This document shows, piece by piece, positions 57,452-64,000 of a stretch of DNA of 64,000 nucleotides. Under the pieces are notes generated by a model. The model saw only the letters and a program-made list of their open reading frames with translations. It ran no database searches and had not been told where the DNA came from. The first letter of the stretch is position 1. Each line of letters starts with the position of its first letter. The DNA comes from Areca catechu (Eukaryota; Streptophyta; Magnoliopsida; Arecales; Arecaceae). The stretch covers positions 148,737,980 to 148,801,979 of the forward strand of contig CM038050.1 in NCBI GenBank assembly GCA_021397845.1, read 5' to 3'. The position numbers were made by a program, and so were the translations under genes.

Positions 57452-59299
57452 ATGGGGCCTAGGAAGCAAGTTGTCCGGCATCCAAAACCATCCAATCAAG
57501 AAGAAGAAAGAAGAACAAAGGCTAGGCATGAAGCCAGAGCAGCAAATGCACCTGATGTCACTGCTAGACCTCTCTTTCCTGTGGCTAGTCGGATGGGATC
57601 GAAGACCATCATCAGAGGACGTCACATGGACTTTGAGTTCATTAATCGATAGTAGTTTAGGATATATCGGTGGCTCAGAGATGCAAGCTTGGTGCCATTT
57701 TGTTCTTCGATAGAGAGATTTTACCCGAGTTTGATTTGAGAGTTCTATGGTTCATTAGCCTGAGGTGGTGATGGATGGGTAGCTCAGGTGCGAGGCAGAG
57801 ATGTCCTAGTGACAGCAGAGATTCTGAGCAGAGTATGAGACATACCCATGAGAGGTTCTATTATAGACAGTCTAGTGGATAGATTCAGTGGGCTCCATTG
57901 TATCTTCAAGATAGATGACTTGCTTGAGGGAGCCACTATAGTTGCTTCAAGACTATCCATTAAGATGAGGTTGCTGCATCACATAGTAGCCCGGATTCTT
58001 CTATCGAAGATCGACCATTTCAACTTCATCACAGAGCAAGAGCTGTTGGTGATGGTTTCTCTAGTACAGCACACTCCTGTATGTTTATCGGTACTTATGG
58101 TACATCAGTTGATGGAGGCATCCATTAGCCAAAGACTGTGTTTGCCCTACGGGATAGGCTTGACTTTACTTTTCGGAGCTTATGGTGTAGTGATGGATGA
58201 TGAGCCCTACCGGTAGCTATTGGACATTGATATTTATGACATCATATCTCTTCATCGGATGGGGTAGCAGCTTGTCAGAGGGCAGTGGAGATGACGAGTA
58301 TCTGGTTAGGCCATTGATAGAGATGAGGATATAGCAAAAGAGTAGCCCATCTTTTCGGGTGAGGCTTGGCCCTCAGAGCCACCTATTGATATGCCTGAGA
58401 TATAGCCCGAGTCTTCAGTGCAGCCTGAGCCAGCACGGTCTGACATCCCTGGAGTTTCTGAGAGTCTAGAGGATAGGGTCAGTCGCATTGAGATTGAGTT
58501 GATGATCATTCATCAACGAGTTGACACATATCATATGGAGATGAGAGAGAGCCATTGAGGACTAAGAGATGGGATCTCTGCTATTCTGTCTACTTTGAGT
58601 AGACCTTCTTCCAAGAGTGCTCCTGATACTTCTGCTCTAGCTGATTTAGTTCCAGTACCACTTGCTCCGGGACCAGATTTGGATGAGACTGACTCTGATG
58701 AGTTTGACATGACAGATTTGATGACAGAGCCAGTGCCGGAGACAGCAGCTGACCCTCCTAGCAGTCCCATTCATGATCCATTGAGTTCACCCTTCCAGAC
58801 TCCTATTCTACCCACTCCTCTTTCCAGACCAACTAATCACACTTCCATTCCTGCACCTACACCTGTCATACCTTTAGCTATTGATACTCCTATCATTGAT
58901 TATCCTCCATTACATACATCTTCCCTTATCAGGGAACTAGGATTTTATACGCCTGGTTTCCATCATCTTGATTCAGGTCTTATATTCGATCATACACCTT
59001 TTCATACAGTTGTTGATACTGCCACTCTGATCCATTCTTATCCTGCTACTGACATAGCTTCTACCTCATCTACACCATCTAGAGGCAGGATTTATGTTAG
59101 ACATAGAAGACGAGGCCATCGTGTTCCATCGAGACGACCAGGACCCGTCTTCGTGAACTTCGATCTATATGGCCTCGATCTCATGCTTCTACTGATACAG
59201 GACCGATCGAGATTGGATCTTTGGATGATGAGGATAGTGCTTAGGATACTCTTTATATTTAGATGGTTTACATTTATGTACTCCTTGTATACTATTTAG
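57452..59299 (+). pseudogene. SIRE-C envelope-like (third) ORF, broken
   Basis: ATG 57452 opens a basic N-terminus (GPRKQVVRHPKPSNQEEERR, then KTIIRGRHMDFEFINR). After stops at 57650-57655 it continues DASLVPFCSSIERFYPSLI, VRGRDVLVTAEILSRV, then RGSIIDSLVDRFSGLHCIFK and LSIKMRLLHHIVARILLSKI, with SQRLCLPYGIGLTLLFGAYG (57848-58216). This is the SIRE-type extra ORF, related to the plant transposon-protein domain (PF20167). A proline/serine/threonine-rich tail follows (58595-59299) with ALADLVPVPLAPGPDLDETD. It is called envelope-like by position after pol. I saw no signal peptide, and membrane segments are not evident. Several stops make it non-functional. Confidence 0.75.
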
Positions 59300-60011
59300 A
59301 TAGTTTTTTTATGTTTACTTACTCTTTTATATCAAACATGCATCAATGAATGCAATATCATGAATGATTGGATTATTATGACTTTAGATGTTGTCACTTT
59401 TGAATAAATGAATGAATTTTAGTTTTGAATTTCAATTGTTTGACTTCTCACTGTTCCTTTTTATTGTTGACAAAAAGGGGGAGAAGTATAAAAGATATAA
59501 GTAAGTATAAATGAGAGATAAGTTTTAAAAGGTACGTAAGTAATGAGAGATAAAAGTTATATATATTTCTTGTGCAATGAAGATAAGTTTTGAAATGAAG
59601 AAAAATGTTTTGAGCATTGAGTGATGGGGAGTAATCCCTCCTTTGGATTGTAAAATCTATTTTGCTAAAATTTCATGTCCAATTCTTAATTTTAGATGTT
59701 TAATTTCAGCTTTATGTCATTGAAAGATCTTTGAAAAATAAATTCTTCAAATCATCTCTTGAGGAAGAGTATTTATACTCACATTGTTTCACTACTGAAT
59801 TTATTATTCTTGAGCATGTTTTCTTTAGAGTATCATGATATATGAATTCCTTTTTTTTAGCTCTGATACTCTTACTTAAAAGTTGATTCAATTAAGCCTT
59901 TAAGCTCTCTTTCCTTTAAACTCTCTTTCTACAATAAGCCTTATGCAAAATTGAAAACTTCTCTTAAAGAGCTTATTATGTGTTTTATACTTAAAGATTT
60001 TGTCATCATCA

Positions 60012-60024
60012 AAAAGGGGGAGAT
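60012..60024 (+). other. Polypurine tract of SIRE-C
   Basis: AAAAAGGGGGAGAT directly precedes the right LTR. An earlier copy of AAAAAGGGGGAGAAG lies at 59474. Confidence 0.85.
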
Positions 60025-61467
60025 TATTAACTCTGTTATTGATTTTGATGATAAGCAAAACACTTAAGTATAAGTTGAGTACTAACTATTTCTTTAAAGT
60101 ATGTTTTTATAGAAAAATGTACTCATCATTCTAATAGTTTTGATTGCTTGTCAAAGGTTCAATGATTTTTTGAAGAAATCTCAGCAAGTATCGACTCAAA
60201 GTGTCGACTCATAACAATGGAAATGTCGACTCAAGCCGGCACGCAGAAAGAATTTCAAATGGCACGGTTGAAGTGTCAACTCACGCCAGTCAAGTATCGA
60301 CTCAAGATGTCGACTCAAGCATCGGCTCATCGCCTGAGAAAATTTTGATACAGAACTTGCTGGAATTGAAGACTTGCCTAAAGTGTCAACTCATGGATGT
60401 CAAGTGTCGACTCACCAGAAGAAGTATCGACTCACCTAAGAATTTCAGAGAGCTTCAATGAAAAAATTTGAACTAGGTGTTGACTCATGGAATGTAAGTG
60501 TGGACCCTAAGTGTCGACTCATAGGTTGAAGTGTCGATACTTGGAGTTCTAGGAACAGTAATGGTTAGTTTTTCAAACACAGAACTCGACCCTCTTAGCT
60601 TCCAACGGCTAGTTTTTCGTGTCTAATGGCCATAAACTAACTTTGAGGCCTTAGAAAGGTATTTAAGTGATTGAAATCAAATCTAAACACAAGAGGATCA
60701 ACAATAGAAAAGAAAAAGCAAGTACATTCACTCCCATTCATTGAGAGCAACTACCTTCAAGCAAAAAGAAGTCTCCAAGCTTTCAAAGCCTTCAAGAGTA
60801 TTCAAGTTTAACATTCTTGAGCATTAATTGAGGCTTCATCAAGTTAAAAATAAGCAATTCCTCAAAGCTTCAAAAAGATATCTGCTTTTATTTAGAAAGC
60901 TTTTATTGTTGTCTTACTTCAAACTTTATATTTGTTGTAAAGGTTATTAGTTAGCCTTGAAAACCAAGGAGGTTATTATTATCCTTGAAAACCAAGGAGG
61001 TTGTTGGTGAGCTTTAAAACCAATTAGATTCTTGGTTAGCCCGTAAAACCAAGGGAGGTTATTGGTGAGTCTTAAAACCAATTAAGTTCTTGGTTAGCCC
61101 ACAAAACCAAGGGAGTTTTTGACTTGTTAGCCTTATGAAAACAAGTCGGGTTTTGATTAATAAGCCTGAAAAACTAATCAGCTGTAATTGGTGGAGATTA
61201 TAGTGAATTCCCAAGTGGTCCTTAGGGAGTGGATGTAGGTGCATTGGAAAGCACCGAACCACTATACTTGGATTATTATTATGATTGTTTGTCTCTCTCT
61301 TTTGCTTTTACTTTTATTACTTTTAAATTTCTGCTGCATACTCTTTAAGAGTATATTACACTTGCATTTCATTGTACTTAGATTGTTTATTAAATTGGTT
61401 CACACACTTGCAATTAATTTTTAGAAACCCAATTCACTCCTCCTCTTGGGTTGCTTACTAGGCAACA
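60025..61467 (+). repeat. 3' LTR of SIRE-C
   Basis: 1443 bp from TATTAACTCTG (partner start in SIRE-D is TGTTGACTCTGG) to GGCAACA. GTCGAC-motif variants lie at 60187-60545. Confidence 0.9.
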
Positions 61468-61976
61468 CACATTCAACTACCTTGCTCACAGTCCGGAGAT
61501 GTCAGCTAGAAAATCCCTGAAATCTCACCATCTACCGTTTGACTCACAGTTTGACAAATCAAGCTGGGGACTCCAGAAGCCCTGCATTCAACTGCCTTGC
61601 TCACAGTCTGGAGATATTAACTGGGAAACCCCTAAAATTCCACCATCTATTGCTTGACTCACAATTTGGCAAATCAAGTCGGGAGACTCCAGAAGTCCCT
61701 TACTCAACTACCTTGCTCACAGTCCAGAGATGTCAGCCAGGAAACCCCTGAAATCCTACTATCTACCGCTTGACTCATAGTTTGGCAAATCAAGCTAGGA
61801 GACTCTAGAAGCCCCGCACTCAACTACCTTGCTCACAATCCAGACATGTCAGCTAGGAAACCCCTAAAATCTCACCATCTACTGCTTGACTCATAATTTG
61901 ACAAATCAAGCCGGGAGACTCTAGAAGCCCCGTATTCAACTGCCTTACTCAGTTCAGAGATGTCAGCTAGGAAACC
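61468..61976. repeat. Tandem array, 116-bp unit, 4.4 copies
   Basis: Units start at 61469, 61585, 61701, 61817 and 61933, each with CATTCAACTACCTTGCTCAC, then GAGATGTCAGCTAGGAAACC and CTTGACTCACAGTTTG blocks. The array is cut on the left by SIRE-C and on the right by SIRE-D. By position it may be the 3' array of Tat-B, whose pol ends at 50545. Confidence 0.9.
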
Positions 61977-63352
61977 TGTTGACTCTGGTCTTGATTTTGA
62001 TGATTGACAAAATGTTTAAGTATATATGAGTACTAATTATGTTTTAAGTATATTTCTCAGATCTTAGTACTCATCCATGTTGAATGAAGAAATGCTTGTA
62101 TTTCAGTTGAAAAAGTTCTTAAATTAATAGAAAGTCAAGTATATGGACTTTGGAATTAATATGGAAGGACTTGAAGAGGTTAAAGTTTCAATTTGAAGAT
62201 GTTTCAGCAATGGCACAGGCAAGTGTCGACACTTGGAAATGAAGTGTCGACACCTGAGGATCAAGTGTCGATACTTGAAGAGTGAAGTGTCGACTCAAGG
62301 CCTGAGATAAATAGAAAACTTCAGAAAGCTCTTTCAGTCAAGTGTCGACACCTGGAGCTGAAGTGTCGACACTTGGAAGTGAAGTGTCGACACCTGGAGA
62401 CTGAAGTGTCGACACTTGAAACTGAAGTGTCGACACCTGAAGGTGAAGTGTCGACACTTGAACAGTAACGGCTAGTTTTCTGGGCTGCAGAACTTCTCCA
62501 AATTGCTTCTAAATGGTCATATTTTCCTCCCTAACGGCTATAAACGGTCATTTAAGTGTTGGGAGGCTATATAAACATCAAAAATCAATTGGGGAAGTAA
62601 TCCTTTGGTGAGATTTTTGAATATTCTTCAAGGATTCAAGAGTTGAGTGGTTCAAGCCTTCAAGCTTCCAAGTTTCAAAGAAAGCATCCAAAGTTCACAT
62701 CCTCAAGCATCAATCAAAGGCTTCATCAACTTGAAGACAAGATCTTCATCAACTCTCAACGGGCTTCAAAGAGATATTTGCTTTATTTTAGAAAGCTTTT
62801 ATTATATTCTTTTATATTTGCTCTTACATTGTTTTACTTAAGGTTTTTGGTGAGCCTTGGAAAACCAAAGAGGTTTTTGGTAAGCCTTGAAAACCAAAGT
62901 AGTTGTTGGTGAGCCTTGAAACCAACTAGGGTTTTACTTGTGAGCCCGAAGCCAAAATAAGTTGTTTAGGTTCTTGGTCATCCCGTAAAACCAAGGGTGG
63001 TTGTTGATGAGCCTTGAAACCAACTAGGGTTTGACTTGTGAGCCCGAAGACAAAACAAGTTGTAAAGGTTGTTGGTGAGCCTAAGTTATAAAACCAAACT
63101 TAGTGGAATTTCCAAGGGATTCTTGGGGAGTGGATGTAGGTGCTTGGTTGGCACCGAACCACTATAAATCTTTGTGTTTGTGTGATTGTTCTTCTTATGC
63201 TTTTATTTCATTATTTCCGCTACATTTATTTGAAATACACAAGCACTTAAATTGCATTAGCATATACTTACTTTAGTTCATCTTTTAAATAGTACAAAAG
63301 TTTTTTAAAACCTAATTCACCCCCCCTCTTGGATTGCCTACGTGGGCCTTCA
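61977..63352 (+). repeat. 5' LTR of SIRE-D
   Basis: TATA box GGCTATATAAAC near 62566-62577. Contains the phased palindrome array at 62221-62460 and a run of GGTTTTTGGTGAGCC-type repeats at 62845-63080. Confidence 0.9.
62221..62460. promoter_or_regulatory. Phased array of the palindrome AAGTGTCGACACTT, ten sites in U3
   Basis: Sites start at 62221, 62242, 62263, 62285, 62340, 62361, 62382, 62404, 62425 and 62446. Spacing within the two clusters is 21, 21, 22 and 21, 21, 22, 21, 21 bp. The right half alternates between ACTTG and ACCTG (one site reads ACTC), giving a 42-bp higher-order unit. Its place about 100 bp upstream of the TATA box suggests a promoter-side element. A binding protein is not known from sequence. 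Confidence 0.75.
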
Positions 63353-63354
63353 AT

Positions 63355-63366
63355 TGGTATCAGAGC
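63355..63366 (+). other. Primer binding site of SIRE-D
   Basis: TGGTATCAGAGC, 2 bp after the LTR end. Confidence 0.9.
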
Positions 63367-63409
63367 TCGGTGCTCTGATTGAAAATCTAACGATTTTGAG
63401 CTAAAGTTC

Positions 63410-64000
63410 ATGGCAACCCTTGTAGGTATTAATGTTAGACCACCATTTTTCAATGGCACAAATTATACATTTTGGAAAACCCGCATGCGCATTCATATTC
63501 AATCTATTAGTTATCATCTTTGAAAAATTATTGTTAGTGATCCTCATATTCCTTCCATGTTGTTAATGGCATTTTCATTACAAAGCTCGAAGAGGATTGG
63601 AATGAATATGACATTAAACAAACTGAAATCAATGCTAAAGCAATGAACTTGTTTTATCGTGCATTGCACTTGAATGAATTTAATAGAATCTTTACATGCA
63701 CATCGGCGAAGGAAATATAGGACACACTTGAAGTTACTCATGAAGGTACTCTTCAAGTGAAGAATACTAAAATTAATTTGCTTGTACATTTTTTTGAAAT
63801 TTTTAAAATGATGCATTATGAATCTATATCTGATATGTTTTCAAAATTTATGACTATTATTAATGAATTAAAAAGTCTTGGCAAAATCTATACTAATGAT
63901 GATTTGGTGAACAAAATTCTTAGATCCTTGCCAAAATCATGGGATCCAAAGGTGACGGCGATCCAAGAAGCAAAAGATGTAGAAATCTTACCTTTGGAGG
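63410..64000 (+). pseudogene. gag: SIRE-D gag, start only
   Basis: ATG 63410 opens MATLVGINVRPPFFNGTNYT, then FWKTRMRIHIQSISYHL and TGA. A frame slip near 63560 is needed to continue as KLEEDWNEYDIKQTEINAKA. TAG at 63718 again precedes DTLEV, then SISDMFSKFMTIINELKSLG and LRSLPKSWDPKVTAIQEAKD follow to the window end. It is the same family as the SIRE-C gag. Confidence 0.88.

Larger units (their letters stand above)
50766..61467 (+). mobile_element. SIRE-C: SIRE/Maximus-type Ty1/copia element with envelope-like ORF
   Basis: The left LTR (truncated at its start) is 50766-52107 and the right LTR is 60025-61467. The primer site at 52110 is of initiator-Met type. The internal order is gag, protease, integrase, RT, RNase H, envelope-like ORF and polypurine tract. 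The extra ORF after pol and LTRs over 1 kb identify the SIRE lineage. No target duplication was found, which fits loss of the left end. Confidence 0.92.
61977..64000 (+). mobile_element. SIRE-D: SIRE-type Ty1/copia element, left part only
   Basis: The LTR 61977-63352 (TGTTGACTC to GCCTTCA, 1376 bp), primer site and gag start are present, and the rest lies beyond the window. It sits in the 116-bp array, preceded by AAACC (61972-61976), the expected target duplication to look for after its right end. Confidence 0.88.

Noticed and set aside
13247..63366. tRNA genes at TGGTATCAGAGC matches
   Set aside because: These are short primer sites complementary to a tRNA end, located just inside LTRs. 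No cloverleaf surrounds them.

Overview
This window is intergenic DNA from a large flowering-plant nuclear genome. It is almost entirely LTR retrotransposons, nested and decayed, with no convincing host gene, tRNA or rRNA gene. Evidence is the Ty3/gypsy Tat lineage, a chromodomain Ty3/gypsy element, a Ty1/copia element with 1.7 kb LTRs, and SIRE/Maximus-type Ty1/copia elements with an envelope-like third ORF. The wording of the pol and envelope-like proteins feels monocot-like (palms come to mind), but that is an impression, not proof.

Layout. 1-1446: fragment of an LTR-type element with 123-bp and 150-bp tandem repeats and a minus-strand TATA box. 1447-2375: a giant imperfect palindrome built of 81-bp units. 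3334-12925: an old, minus-oriented Tat-type element: LTR with 89-bp repeats, a broken plus-strand extra gene (transposase_28-like, with introns), then two long tandem arrays (56-bp and 39-bp units sharing a core). 13247-14830: PBS and gag start of a chromovirus-like element. 15381-26081: the best preserved element, Tat-A, with 662/661-bp LTRs and a 5-bp target duplication GGAAT. It carries gag-pol on the minus strand, an antisense intron-containing gene on the plus strand, and a 46-bp tandem array between their convergent 3' ends.

26940-50545: Tat-B, plus-oriented. Its LTR carries a 77-bp array, and its gag is split by Copia-A (29299-45501, minus strand, TSD AGAGC). The 3' LTR of Copia-A is split by a SIRE-type solo LTR (29444-36151, TSD AACAT), which is itself split by an internally deleted chromovirus (29471-34775). 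So four insertions are stacked like Russian dolls. 50766-61467: SIRE-C, with gag, pol and an envelope-like ORF, and a left LTR missing its first 127 bp. 61468-61976: a 116-bp tandem array. 61977-64000: start of SIRE-D, whose LTR holds a striking 21-bp-phased array of the palindrome AAGTGTCGACACTT.

Common themes. (1) Tat-type elements here pair a minus-strand gag-pol with a convergent antisense gene and put an element-specific, hairpin-forming tandem array at the convergence point. (2) The palindrome AAGTGTCGACACTT and its variants cluster in control regions of at least two unrelated copia families. (3) Gag-pol premature stops in Tat-A are all TAG or TGA of the kind produced by C-to-T change at CAG or CGA, as expected from decay of methylated DNA. 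No element in the window has an intact gag-pol as read here.
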